This document shows, piece after piece, positions 17,559 through 25,708 of a DNA stretch of 64,000 bases (positions within the stretch are counted from its first letter, which is position 1; every line of letters starts with the position of its first letter). The notes under the pieces are model-generated. The model saw only the letters and a list, made by a program, of their open reading frames with translations, was not told the DNA's origin and searched no databases. The position numbers and the translations under genes were made by a program. The stretch is from Bacteroidia bacterium (GTDB taxonomy: Bacteria; Bacteroidota; Bacteroidia; Flavobacteriales; Flavobacteriaceae), in contig JAUIBP010000008.1 in the NCBI GenBank assembly GCA_030427735.1, positions 97,859-161,858 of the forward strand, given 5' to 3'.

Positions 17559-20171
17559 TTAGTCTAACCTAACATTTACGATGCCAATAGCTTGCGGCAT
17601 TAATTGTTCTTTACGCGATAATTCTGGACCTATAGAAAACTGTAAACTTTCTACGTCTTCTATATCAAAATCATTAGTAATATTGTGCTCTAAATAATAC
17701 GGTAAAAAACTAGGGTAAGGTCTAGGTAGGGTTACTGTTTTTACAGGTTTTAATTCGGATAACTGTATGCTATAGTCTTTTAATTCCGGTGTCAAGGTAA
17801 TTGTTTGTCCGTAGGCGGCTCCAGATGTAGTAACCATTGCAAGTTGAAGCTTTGTGCTACTTGTATTTAACGAACGCGCTTTTATAAGTATTTGTTTTTT
17901 AGATTTCAGGTCGGTTTTACGACCTTCAATTTTACCTAAAATATTATGTTTAAAAGAGAAATCGTAAATAGGTTTAGCATTTAAATTTTCGGAATCCGTT
18001 TTAAAAAGAGAGTCCAGACGAATAGTGTATTCGGCTTCATTAAAGCCATCTGTTGGTAATAGTTGTAATGTGTTTCGCCAAGGAATCACTAAATTTTCAC
18101 TGTCTCTTAAAGCGTCAAATAAGTGTATGGGATACGTTTTAGGAACCACTTTTGTTGTATAGTTTGGGACATCCACAACATCCCAATCGGAAGCTAAACC
18201 AGAAGTTCCGGAAGGGTAGGTGATATGTTGATTGTTGTTTAAAGTAATTACTATTCTATAATTTAAAAAACCAGCAGGTAATTTTTCGGCAGGAATCGTG
18301 GTTGTGTACAGGTATTGTTGGTTAGGCGACATTGGCAGTTTAAAACGCGTGCGATTTACATAACCTTCTATATGTACAGCTTGTATAATGTCTGGCGATA
18401 TGATTTGGGCTGAAAGTTCTAGAGGTGTTTCTGCAGTTATTTCTATTACGGGATCGTGTTTTAACCAAGTTTTGCTTACGGTAGTTTCTGGCGCGAAAAA
18501 TGCATTTAAGTTGTATCCTTTAAAGTGGGCAGGCAGTGGTTTGGTTTTTTTGATATCGTTTTTTTGTAATAGATATGTGCCAGGACGTATTTTAAAACTC
18601 CCATTACTAACCGTAGTTTTAAATGTGTTATTTGCATTTATGGTTTTAACATTAAAATTTGATGAAAGGTTGGGCAAATTAATATGCATGTCCTGAGTTT
18701 TCCAATTGATAACAGCTACTGTTTTATTGGGACTATTTTTTCCAAAAGGATCATTAACCCATACAGCATCTGGAAGCACTTCTAAACGCCAAATACCAGA
18801 ATCCAGTTTATCTAAAAAGTAAGCTCCCGTTCCCGAGTAGTTTACAACTGAAGAATTTCCAAAACCAGAAATTTCATTTAAATCGGATGCGTTTTTTGGG
18901 ACCGTAGTTGTGGTATTGGTATAAATGAACGTGGAATTACTATTGTATTCAGCTAAATCTTTTTCATAATCAATACTCACGTTCCCAAAAGAAGTATTAT
19001 TTGGATAAACTCCAAAAGTTGAATACAAAGGGACCTCATGAAAGATCTTAGAACAAATTTTTAAACTCAATGCCTTTTGCGGTGTGTAAACCAGATTCAT
19101 ATAATGCGTATTATATTCAGTATTTACATTGGCTAAAAAAGTGGGGTCGTAAGCAAATTGTGTGGCGACCTGAATACCTGCAGTTCTAAAACTTCTTGCC
19201 ACGGCAGGGTAGATGTAAGATTTGCTAACATCGGCTGCATCGAATTCGTAAACCAGTTTTGCACCATGATGCTTTTGTATCTCGGAATTGAAAGGAATGT
19301 TGTAATCGTTAACATTAGGTAGCAGGTTGCCAAAAAGTTCCTGTTTGTAACCTAAACCAGTAGGATACCATTGAAAGGTTCCTCCTTGAATACCCGCTTT
19401 AAAATAGTCGTTTACAAAATGCACACCGTGACTAATATTGTAAAAAACAGGAGTTGTTGTACCGGTTTGCTTTATGGCGTTTACCATGGTTTTTACAAAA
19501 TGCGTTACATCGGAAGCCTTCCCAGAATGGTGAGGCTCGTTACTAACTTCGAATGCAATAATGCGACCTTCATCTTTATAAGCAATACCTGTATAGGGGT
19601 TAACATGGTTAAGGAATTCTTTTAAATACTGAGTTTGGGCTTTTATGGCTTCTGGATTGGTTAAACAGTCGGCCTTACCATATTTATGCGAAAAACCTGG
19701 GGAATCTGTATCGGGTTCTGGCCAGCCATTGCCCCAAAAGGCTATGGGAGTAATTACAAAATTAAAGCCTTTTGCCTTGAATTGAGCTATCAAATAATCG
19801 AAAGCATCTAAATGTTCATTATTTAAAAGGTGACCGTTAACATCGCTAATTTCCGTATCCCATACATGCACCCTATATAAATCGAATTCGAGTTTAGAGA
19901 AATGATATAAATCATTATCTATGGCTTGTTTAGGGTTCATACCCAATCGTTGCGCCGACCTATAAGCGTGTGCAAAAGGTACGGTGTAATTAACACCAAA
20001 ACCTTTTACTTCTGTATTGGAGTTGCTCCAACGCATAATGCCTTTACTATCTACAAATACTGAAGCATTGTTATTTTGGGCTGATCCAATACAAAAACTT
20101 AAGTATATTACGATGTAAAAAAAGTAATAAAACGGTTTTTTGAATACTGTTTGCAGATATAGTAAAGACAT
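17559..20171 (-). CDS. Secreted clan GH-A-type glycoside hydrolase
   Basis: 870-residue exported protein (hydrophobic signal about residues 12-32). The N-terminal two fifths (40-400) reads like a (beta/alpha)8 glycosidase: WGNGWPEPDTDSPGF, acid/base motif IIAFEVSNEPHH (Glu212), and a candidate nucleophile in KLVYEFDAADV (Glu309). After about 400 come beta-rich domains without recognisable catalytic motifs, perhaps carbohydrate-binding. Last gene of galK-galT-GH (22-base gap to galT), so a galactose-releasing enzyme (beta-galactosidase, or an agarase/porphyranase-like function in a marine bacterium) is a reasonable inference. The exact GH family could not be fixed by eye. Confidence 0.72.
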   Translation of the reverse strand: MSLLYLQTVFKKPFYYFFYIVIYLSFCIGSAQNNNASVFVDSKGIMRWSNSNTEVKGFGVNYTVPFAHAYRSAQRLGMNPKQAIDNDLYHFSKLEFDLYRVHVWDTEISDVNGHLLNNEHLDAFDYLIAQFKAKGFNFVITPIAFWGNGWPEPDTDSPGFSHKYGKADCLTNPEAIKAQTQYLKEFLNHVNPYTGIAYKDEGRIIAFEVSNEPHHSGKASDVTHFVKTMVNAIKQTGTTTPVFYNISHGVHFVNDYFKAGIQGGTFQWYPTGLGYKQELFGNLLPNVNDYNIPFNSEIQKHHGAKLVYEFDAADVSKSYIYPAVARSFRTAGIQVATQFAYDPTFLANVNTEYNTHYMNLVYTPQKALSLKICSKIFHEVPLYSTFGVYPNNTSFGNVSIDYEKDLAEYNSNSTFIYTNTTTTVPKNASDLNEISGFGNSSVVNYSGTGAYFLDKLDSGIWRLEVLPDAVWVNDPFGKNSPNKTVAVINWKTQDMHINLPNLSSNFNVKTINANNTFKTTVSNGSFKIRPGTYLLQKNDIKKTKPLPAHFKGYNLNAFFAPETTVSKTWLKHDPVIEITAETPLELSAQIISPDIIQAVHIEGYVNRTRFKLPMSPNQQYLYTTTIPAEKLPAGFLNYRIVITLNNNQHITYPSGTSGLASDWDVVDVPNYTTKVVPKTYPIHLFDALRDSENLVIPWRNTLQLLPTDGFNEAEYTIRLDSLFKTDSENLNAKPIYDFSFKHNILGKIEGRKTDLKSKKQILIKARSLNTSSTKLQLAMVTTSGAAYGQTITLTPELKDYSIQLSELKPVKTVTLPRPYPSFLPYYLEHNITNDFDIEDVESLQFSIGPELSRKEQLMPQAIGIVNVRLD

Positions 20172-20193
20172 TGTTTGTTGTAAATGATAAGTT

Positions 20194-21213
20194 TTAAAGC
20201 AGCGATTTTAAAGTTTTAGCAGTAGATTCTGCTGTGATGTCGCGTTGTGGCGAACCAAACATTTCGTAACCTACCATGAATTTTTTAACTGTTGCACTTC
20301 TTAAAAGAGGCGGATAAAAACTCATGTGCCAATGCCAATGCGAATGGTCTCCAGCACTTGTTGGAGCTTGGTGAATACCGCTTGAATACGGAAACGAAAT
20401 ATTGAATAAGCCATCGTAAGCTTTTGTAATTACAGATATGGCATCGGCAAAAGCTTCGCTTTCAATCTCGCTCATTTGTGAAATATTATTTTGAGCTTGC
20501 TTAGGAATAATCATAGTTTCGAAAGGCCAAATTGCCCAAAACGGAACGACAACCACAAAGTGATCGTTTTGATATATAATACGTTCGCCGGCTTCTAATT
20601 CCTGTTTTAAATAGTCTGATAAAAGCGTTGCATTATGTGTTTTGTAGTATTGAAGTTGTTGCGTGTCTTTTTTTAAAACTTCGTTAGGTAAGGTAGATTG
20701 ACTCCAGATTTGTCCGTGCGGGTGCGGGTTGCTACAGCCCATAATGGCACCTTTATTTTCGAAAATCTGTACGTAGTTAATCAAATCCATTGCACCTAAA
20801 GTTTTGTATTCGTGCTGCCAGGTTTTCACTACTTTATGTATGGCATTAACCGACATGTTTGCTAAACTTTTGGAATGGTCTGGACTAAAACAAATTACCT
20901 TGCAGATACCCTGCTCGCTCTTGGCTTGAAATAAGCCATCGTTAACAGAAAATACCTCGGAATCTTTTTGAAGTGCAGCAAAATCGTTGGTAAAAACGAA
21001 TACGTCTTCATAATCGGGATTTTTTTCGCCATTGGCACGGGTATTCCCAGAACATAAATAACAAGATGGATCGTGACTCGGCCTATTATCATCTACAACG
21101 TCTTCATTCTGGCCTTGCCAAGGTCTTTTGGCTCTATGGGGAGAAACTAGCACCCATTCGCCAGTTAGGATGTTTAATCGTTTGTGTGAATAATCTTGAA
21201 TATGATTTGTCAT
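20194..21213 (-). CDS. galT: Galactose-1-phosphate uridylyltransferase
   Basis: Leloir pathway: UDP-glucose + galactose-1-P gives glucose-1-P + UDP-galactose. 339 residues; active-site motif NPHPHGQIW with nucleophile His166, metal ligands Cys51 and Cys54 (SCYLCSGN), His113 and His164, matching the E. coli layout. N-terminal RLNILTGEWVLVSPHRAKRPWQG is the typical opening, and IHQAPTSAGDHSHWHWHMSFYPPLLRS the conserved C-terminal half (shortened here to motif scale: HWHWHMSFYPPLLR). Between galK (16-base gap) and the hydrolase gene, forming one operon. Confidence 0.96.
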   Translation of the reverse strand: MTNHIQDYSHKRLNILTGEWVLVSPHRAKRPWQGQNEDVVDDNRPSHDPSCYLCSGNTRANGEKNPDYEDVFVFTNDFAALQKDSEVFSVNDGLFQAKSEQGICKVICFSPDHSKSLANMSVNAIHKVVKTWQHEYKTLGAMDLINYVQIFENKGAIMGCSNPHPHGQIWSQSTLPNEVLKKDTQQLQYYKTHNATLLSDYLKQELEAGERIIYQNDHFVVVVPFWAIWPFETMIIPKQAQNNISQMSEIESEAFADAISVITKAYDGLFNISFPYSSGIHQAPTSAGDHSHWHWHMSFYPPLLRSATVKKFMVGYEMFGSPQRDITAESTAKTLKSLL

Positions 21214-21229
21214 GGAATAAGTATTGCTT

Positions 21230-22381
21230 TTAGTGTTCGATTAAATGTGTGCCTTCCGATAAATTTACGTCGTAAAACGAACAGTCTTTCCTGAAAGCTT
21301 TGTTGTAAAGAGGTAATAAAGTGTGTTTAATATCTTCTAAATCGGATTGTTTTACAATGTTAATAGTACAGCCGCCAAAACCACCGCCCATCATTCTTGC
21401 ACCGATAAAACTCGGATTACTTTTAGCGAAATCAACTAAAAAATCCAGTTCAGGGCAACTTACATGATATTGGTTTTGCAAACCATCATGCGACCCGTAA
21501 AGTAAGGCTCCTAAGTGTTCTAATTCGTTAGCTTTCATAGCTTCAACAGCCTCTAAAGCGCGGTTGTTTTCCTGAATTACAAACAATGCTTTTTGATAGT
21601 CTTCTTCGCTTATATCTCCTTTAATGTTTTGTAAATCGGCAGCCGTGGCATCGCGTAGTGCTTTTACATTTAAGCGTTTACTAACATCTTCGCAAACATG
21701 TCGTCTGTCGTTATAGGCGGCTTCAGACAAATCATGTTTTACATTTGTATTAATTAATAATAATTGATAATCCTTAAAATTAATAGTAAAGGGAGTTGCT
21801 TCTTGAGTTCTACAATCTAAAAGTAACGCCTGATTTTTTTTACCAAACATACTAGCATATTGATCCATGATACCGCATTTAACTCCAGCAAAATGATGTT
21901 CTGCTTTTTGCGAAATTAAAATCATTTCAGATTTAGTTAAATCCAAATCGAATAAGGCATTTAAACTGAATACGACGCTGTTTTCTAATGCAGCGGAAGA
22001 CGATAAACCTGCGCCTTCAGGGATATTACCTCCAAAAACAATATTAAATGGCGGTACAGTTTTTCCGTAATTCTGAATTTCTGCGACTACGCCAATAACA
22101 TAATTTCGCCACCCTCCATTTTTTAAAGGCGTTACGTGATCGAGTGTAAATTCGTAAGATTCGTTTAAATCGTAAGCTACGGCTGTGCAAAAATCATTTT
22201 CCGATTTACCAATGGCGGCAGCAATGCCTTTATCTATTGCCGCAGGAAATACAAAACCATCATTATAATCGGTGTGTTCTCCTATTACATTAATGCGCCC
22301 AGGAGAGAATACGACTATAGGTTTGGTTTTAAACGTGTTTTTAAAAGATTGGATAATGGTGTTTATTAATTCATTTTTCAT
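21230..22381 (-). CDS. galK: Galactokinase
   Basis: Phosphorylates galactose at C1 with ATP, first Leloir step. 383 residues in the GHMP kinase family: galactokinase signature PGRINVIGEHTDYNDG (residues 27-42), ATP loop PEGAGLSSSAALE, substrate Asp in KCGIMDQYASM, and C-terminal GARMMGGGFGGCTINIV. First gene of the minus-strand galK-galT-GH operon; its promoter region overlaps the long inverted repeat in the divergent gap and several AAAAGTA half-sites, so it is likely controlled by the Nudix-type regulator next door. Confidence 0.96.
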   Translation of the reverse strand: MKNELINTIIQSFKNTFKTKPIVVFSPGRINVIGEHTDYNDGFVFPAAIDKGIAAAIGKSENDFCTAVAYDLNESYEFTLDHVTPLKNGGWRNYVIGVVAEIQNYGKTVPPFNIVFGGNIPEGAGLSSSAALENSVVFSLNALFDLDLTKSEMILISQKAEHHFAGVKCGIMDQYASMFGKKNQALLLDCRTQEATPFTINFKDYQLLLINTNVKHDLSEAAYNDRRHVCEDVSKRLNVKALRDATAADLQNIKGDISEEDYQKALFVIQENNRALEAVEAMKANELEHLGALLYGSHDGLQNQYHVSCPELDFLVDFAKSNPSFIGARMMGGGFGGCTINIVKQSDLEDIKHTLLPLYNKAFRKDCSFYDVNLSEGTHLIEH

Positions 22382-22426
22382 TTTATCATGCAGTTATATG
22401 CTCAAAAAGTATAGTTTAAAAAAGTA

Positions 22427-22469
22427 GTTAAAAATAATAAAAGTAAATTATACTTTTATTATTTTTAAC
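22427..22469. promoter_or_regulatory. Large perfect inverted repeat between galK and the Nudix regulator (operator candidate)
   Basis: GTTAAAAATAATAAAAGTA (22427-22445), spacer AATTA, then its exact reverse complement (22451-22469): 19-base arms. Extra AAAAGTA half-sites occur at 22405-22411 and 22420-22426. The position in the divergent promoter gap suits an operator of the NrtR-like regulator encoded on the right. Confidence 0.7.
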
Positions 22470-22537
22470 TTTTATTTTGATAAATCCTTTTCGTGTGGGT
22501 TTGTGCACACAAAATAAACCATCTAGTTTAAAATAAT

Positions 22538-23239
22538 ATGGTGAAACAACAAATAGATTATTATGCATCGAACGATAAAATGTATGTGGCTTCAGACTGT
22601 ATTGTTTTTGGGTTTGATAAAGGTGATATTAAGCTTCTTATTTTTAAAAGGCGTGTAGAGCCAGACAAAGGGGATTGGTCGTTAATTGGAAGCTTTGTAG
22701 AATTGGATGAAGATGATAACACAGCAGCGAAGCGGGTTTTAAAACAAATTACAGGTTTAGACCATGTGTTTTTCGAGCAGTTAAAAACGTATACGCGAGT
22801 GGATAGAGATCAAGGAGCGCGCTGTATATCTATAGCGCAATATGCGTTAATCCGTATTGATGATCACGACAAAGAATTAGTTGAAAAACACGGTGCTTAT
22901 TGGTGTAATATAGACGAAGTGCCTCAATTAACTTTAGACCATAATCTTATGGTAAGCGATGCCTTAGAAAAGTTAAAACGCAAAGCAAAATATCAGCCCA
23001 TAGGTTTTGAACTTTTGCCAGAAAAATTTACTATACCCCAATTGCAAAGCTTGTACGAGGCTATCTATCAAAAAAAGTTAGATGCTGGTAACTTTAGAAA
23101 GAAAGTGTTATCGTTAAAAGTGCTAGAAAAGCTACAGGAAAAAGATAAAACAAGCTCAAAACGCGGAGCATTTTTATACAGATTTAATGCCAGTAATTAT
23201 AAAAAACTGGTAAACTCTGGATTTCACTTTGAGATTTAA
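22538..23239 (+). CDS. Nudix-related transcriptional regulator (NrtR/AraR-like), probable galactose regulator
   Basis: 233 residues: N-terminal Nudix-like domain (about 15-150) and C-terminal winged helix (about 160-230, FTIPQLQSLYEAIY ... NFRKKVLSLKVLEKL). The Nudix box GSFVELDEDDNTAAKRVL lacks the REUxEE glutamates that bind catalytic metal, so it is probably a sugar or nucleotide sensor rather than a hydrolase, as in NrtR-family repressors; Bacteroidota use such proteins (AraR) for sugar operons. Divergent from galKT with a 43-base inverted repeat between, it is the natural candidate to control the galactose genes. Effector unknown; galactose or a phosphorylated product is inferred. Confidence 0.85.
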   Translation: MVKQQIDYYASNDKMYVASDCIVFGFDKGDIKLLIFKRRVEPDKGDWSLIGSFVELDEDDNTAAKRVLKQITGLDHVFFEQLKTYTRVDRDQGARCISIAQYALIRIDDHDKELVEKHGAYWCNIDEVPQLTLDHNLMVSDALEKLKRKAKYQPIGFELLPEKFTIPQLQSLYEAIYQKKLDAGNFRKKVLSLKVLEKLQEKDKTSSKRGAFLYRFNASNYKKLVNSGFHFEI

Positions 23240-23297
23240 TTACAAATTACGCCAGATTTTAGTTTACAAAATGTCGATTTTAAGTACTTTTTACCTT

Positions 23298-23320
23298 TTA
23301 AAAGTATTTTTTACTTTTAA
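23298..23320. promoter_or_regulatory. Second copy of the AAAAGTA-N5-TACTTTT operator core
   Basis: TTAAAAGTA, spacer TTTTT, TACTTTTAA: 9-base perfect arms with the same core and 5-base spacing as the galK operator candidate. It lies in the 277-base gap between the Nudix regulator and the YtxH gene; the rest of that gap shows no gene. Confidence 0.5.
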
Positions 23321-23516
23321 TGAGTTAATCGATTTTGTAAAGGAATAATTAAGTAGATACCACAAAAACATAAAGGAGTCGTCTTTATTAAGAAATTATT
23401 AGAATTGTTTAACTTAAAATTGTAATTTTAGTGAAGCTATTAGGTTTTATATTACTTAAATTTGATGTAGAACTAGAAAAAAATCAATAATATTTAATCA
23501 TTTAAACAGTAACATT

Positions 23517-23846
23517 ATGAGCAACAGTAGTAATACCGTTTTGGGGCTATTAGCCGGTACAGCCATAGGTGCCTTATTTGGGATACTTTATGCACCAGAC
23601 AAGGGAAGTAAAACAAGACAACGCTTAACAGACGAAGCTATTGCGGCTAGAGATAAATTTAGCGAAACTGCAACCGACTTAAAGGATAAAGTGTCTAGCA
23701 GTATGGAGTCTAAAAAAGTAACTTTAGACGAGCAATTAGATGGTATTGTACAAAGTGCAAGCCATAAAGCCGAGGATGTTATTTCTAGCTTAGAAAAAAA
23801 ATTAGCCGATTTAAAAGCTCAGAATAAGAAATTTCAAAAATCATAA
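23517..23846 (+). CDS. YtxH-domain protein
   Basis: 109 residues. N-terminal glycine-rich membrane segment VLGLLAGTAIGALFGILYAPDKGSKTR is the YtxH/GvpP-type signature (here residues 8-33), followed by a soluble amphipathic helix rich in Lys/Asp/Glu predicted to be coiled coil. Family members are small stress-associated membrane proteins. First of three closely packed genes (3- and 4-base gaps) that recur together in flavobacteria; function of the trio is unknown. Confidence 0.85.
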   Translation: MSNSSNTVLGLLAGTAIGALFGILYAPDKGSKTRQRLTDEAIAARDKFSETATDLKDKVSSSMESKKVTLDEQLDGIVQSASHKAEDVISSLEKKLADLKAQNKKFQKS

Positions 23847-23849
23847 TAT

Positions 23850-24197
23850 ATGAGTGTTTTTGAATCTTTAAATGAGACTTCAAATAAAGCTAAACATATT
23901 GGTGAGCGGTATTTAGAATCGTCTCACCAATATGTTAGATTAAAAATATTTCAGCAAGTAACAGTTTCTATGAGCCTGTTAGGTAAAATTTTACTTATAG
24001 GTTCGGTATTATTTATTGCATTTTTATTTTTTGCCGTTTCTTTAGCCATAGCTATAGGGTATTGGTTAAACAATATGGTATGGGGCACATTAATTGTTGG
24101 CGGATTGTTTTTACTTCTGGCGATTATAATTTATCTGCTAAGACATCGCATAGACAATAAATTTATAGAAAAAATGTCTCATAATTTCTTCGACTAA
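23850..24197 (+). CDS. Holin-like (Phage_holin_3_6/DUF1469-type) membrane protein
   Basis: 115 residues: soluble N-terminus (ESLNETSNKAKHIGERYLES), two adjacent long membrane helices (about 45-70 and 75-98) in the order seen in the 'phage holin family' of chromosomal membrane proteins, and a basic tail. Despite the name these are ordinary host proteins, and nothing here suggests a phage. Middle gene of the YtxH trio. Confidence 0.75.
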   Translation: MSVFESLNETSNKAKHIGERYLESSHQYVRLKIFQQVTVSMSLLGKILLIGSVLFIAFLFFAVSLAIAIGYWLNNMVWGTLIVGGLFLLLAIIIYLLRHRIDNKFIEKMSHNFFD

Positions 24198-24201
24198 ACC
24201 T

Positions 24202-24405
24202 ATGAAAAAAGATTTTAAAACATTTAAAGAAGTCGAATACGAACTGAAGCGCTTAGATTTAGAGCGTAAAATTGCTTGGGAAGAAATGAGAGGTTTAAAA
24301 GGTCAGGTTAAGGAAGACCTTCAACCTGTTAATTGGGTGCAATCTGCCTTGAGTATTGGTTTTAAATACGGAGCATTTGCTCTGTTTAAAAAATTATGGC
24401 GATAA
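24202..24405 (+). CDS. Small protein of the YtxH trio
   Basis: 67 residues, Lys/Glu-rich helix (KTFKEVEYELKRLDLERKIA) followed by a weakly hydrophobic C-terminal segment (SALSIGFKYGAFALFKKLW). It starts 4 bases after the holin-like gene, so is co-translated with it. Function not recognised. Confidence 0.7.
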   Translation: MKKDFKTFKEVEYELKRLDLERKIAWEEMRGLKGQVKEDLQPVNWVQSALSIGFKYGAFALFKKLWR

Positions 24406-24587
24406 ACTTTAGGAGCTTCACTTTACAAAAAAGAATTTCTATTTTTCATTCATTGCTTTTTTAGTCAATTACGTGTTTTAAAGTTCTTAATTGGCAACTA
24501 TTTCTATATAGTTCTAACAATAAAAGACATTATAACATGATAATAACTTTTAATAACTAATTCTGTAAGGATTGTATTAAAAATTCT

Positions 24588-24595
24588 ACTTTTGT
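24588..24595 (+). promoter_or_regulatory. Promoter element of trxB
   Basis: TACTTTTG matches TAnnTTTG, 25 bases before the trxB ATG, after a gene-free gap of about 180 bases. Confidence 0.55.
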
Positions 24596-24619
24596 TAGTA
24601 TTAAAATTATAATAAAGTT

Positions 24620-25582
24620 ATGTCTGATACAATCGAAAAAGTAAAATGCTTAATTATAGGATCTGGCCCAGCTGGATATACAGCCGCTATTTATGCCGCA
24701 AGAGCAAACATGGCTCCAGTGTTATACCAAGGTATGCAGCCAGGTGGACAATTAACAACAACTAACGATGTTGAAAATTTCCCAGGATACCCAGATGGTA
24801 TTACAGGACCAGAAATGATGATTCAATTGCAGGAACAAGCCAAACGTTTTGGATCGGATATTCGCGACGGTTGGGTAACTAAAGTTGATTTTTCTGGCGA
24901 TATCCATAAAGTTTGGGTAAACGAAACGCAAGAAATTCACTGCGAAACCGTAATTATTTCTACAGGTGCATCGGCTAAATATTTAGGTTTACCTTCCGAA
25001 CAAAAATATTTACAATTAGGAGGTGGTGTTTCTGCCTGCGCAGTATGCGACGGATTTTTCTATAGAAATCAAGAAGTTGTTATTGTAGGAGCTGGAGATT
25101 CGGCTTGCGAAGAAGCACATTATCTATCTAAACTTTGTAAAAAAGTAACCATGTTGGTAAGACGCGACGAGTTTAGAGCGTCTAAAATTATGGAGAACCG
25201 AGTTAAAAAAACCGAGAATATAGAGATTCTTTTTAACACTGAAACCGAAGAAGTTGTAGGAGACGGGCAAGTGGTTACAGGCGTTAAAGTGAAAAACAAC
25301 AAAACAAACGAAATTACTGAAATTCCAGCAACAGGATTTTTTGTAGCTATTGGGCATAAACCAAATACCGATGTGTTTAAAGACTTTTTAGAGCTCGATG
25401 AAACAGGTTACATTATCAATCAGCCAGGAACTTCAAAAACCAATATAGAAGGTGTATTTGTTTCGGGAGATGCAGCAGACCACGTGTACAGACAAGCCAT
25501 TACGGCAGCAGGTACAGGATGTATGGCAGCACTTGATGCAGAGCGTTATTTAGCAGCTAAAGAAGTAGAGGTTGAAGGCTAG
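24620..25582 (+). CDS. trxB: Thioredoxin-disulfide reductase
   Basis: NADPH-dependent FAD enzyme that keeps thioredoxin reduced. 320 residues: FAD motif GSGPAGYTAAIYAARA (14 onward), redox-active ACAVCDGFF (Cys140/Cys143), NADPH motif VVIVGAGDSACEEAHYLS, and the C-terminal FAD motif EGVFVSGDAADHVYRQAITAAGTGC (motif GVFVSGDAAD). All catalytic features are intact. Monocistronic between its promoter and a terminator. Confidence 0.96.
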   Translation: MSDTIEKVKCLIIGSGPAGYTAAIYAARANMAPVLYQGMQPGGQLTTTNDVENFPGYPDGITGPEMMIQLQEQAKRFGSDIRDGWVTKVDFSGDIHKVWVNETQEIHCETVIISTGASAKYLGLPSEQKYLQLGGGVSACAVCDGFFYRNQEVVIVGAGDSACEEAHYLSKLCKKVTMLVRRDEFRASKIMENRVKKTENIEILFNTETEEVVGDGQVVTGVKVKNNKTNEITEIPATGFFVAIGHKPNTDVFKDFLELDETGYIINQPGTSKTNIEGVFVSGDAADHVYRQAITAAGTGCMAALDAERYLAAKEVEVEG

Positions 25583-25610
25583 ATCTTAAATTATATTTTA
25601 TAAAACATTG

Positions 25611-25640
25611 AAACCGAAGCATTTGTTTCGGTTTTTTTGT
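25611..25640 (+). terminator. Intrinsic terminator after trxB
   Basis: AAACCGAA at 25611-25618 pairs with TTCGGTTT at 25627-25634, followed by T-run. Confidence 0.85.
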
Positions 25641-25708
25641 ATCTTGGGGCTTCCTCTTAGAAATTTTATTGGTTAATAGCATATTACTAACTCATAAATT
25701 GATGCATT

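Noticed and set aside
23850..24197. Phage remnant because of a 'holin-like' protein
   Set aside because: This family is a common chromosomal gene next to YtxH; no other phage gene is nearby.
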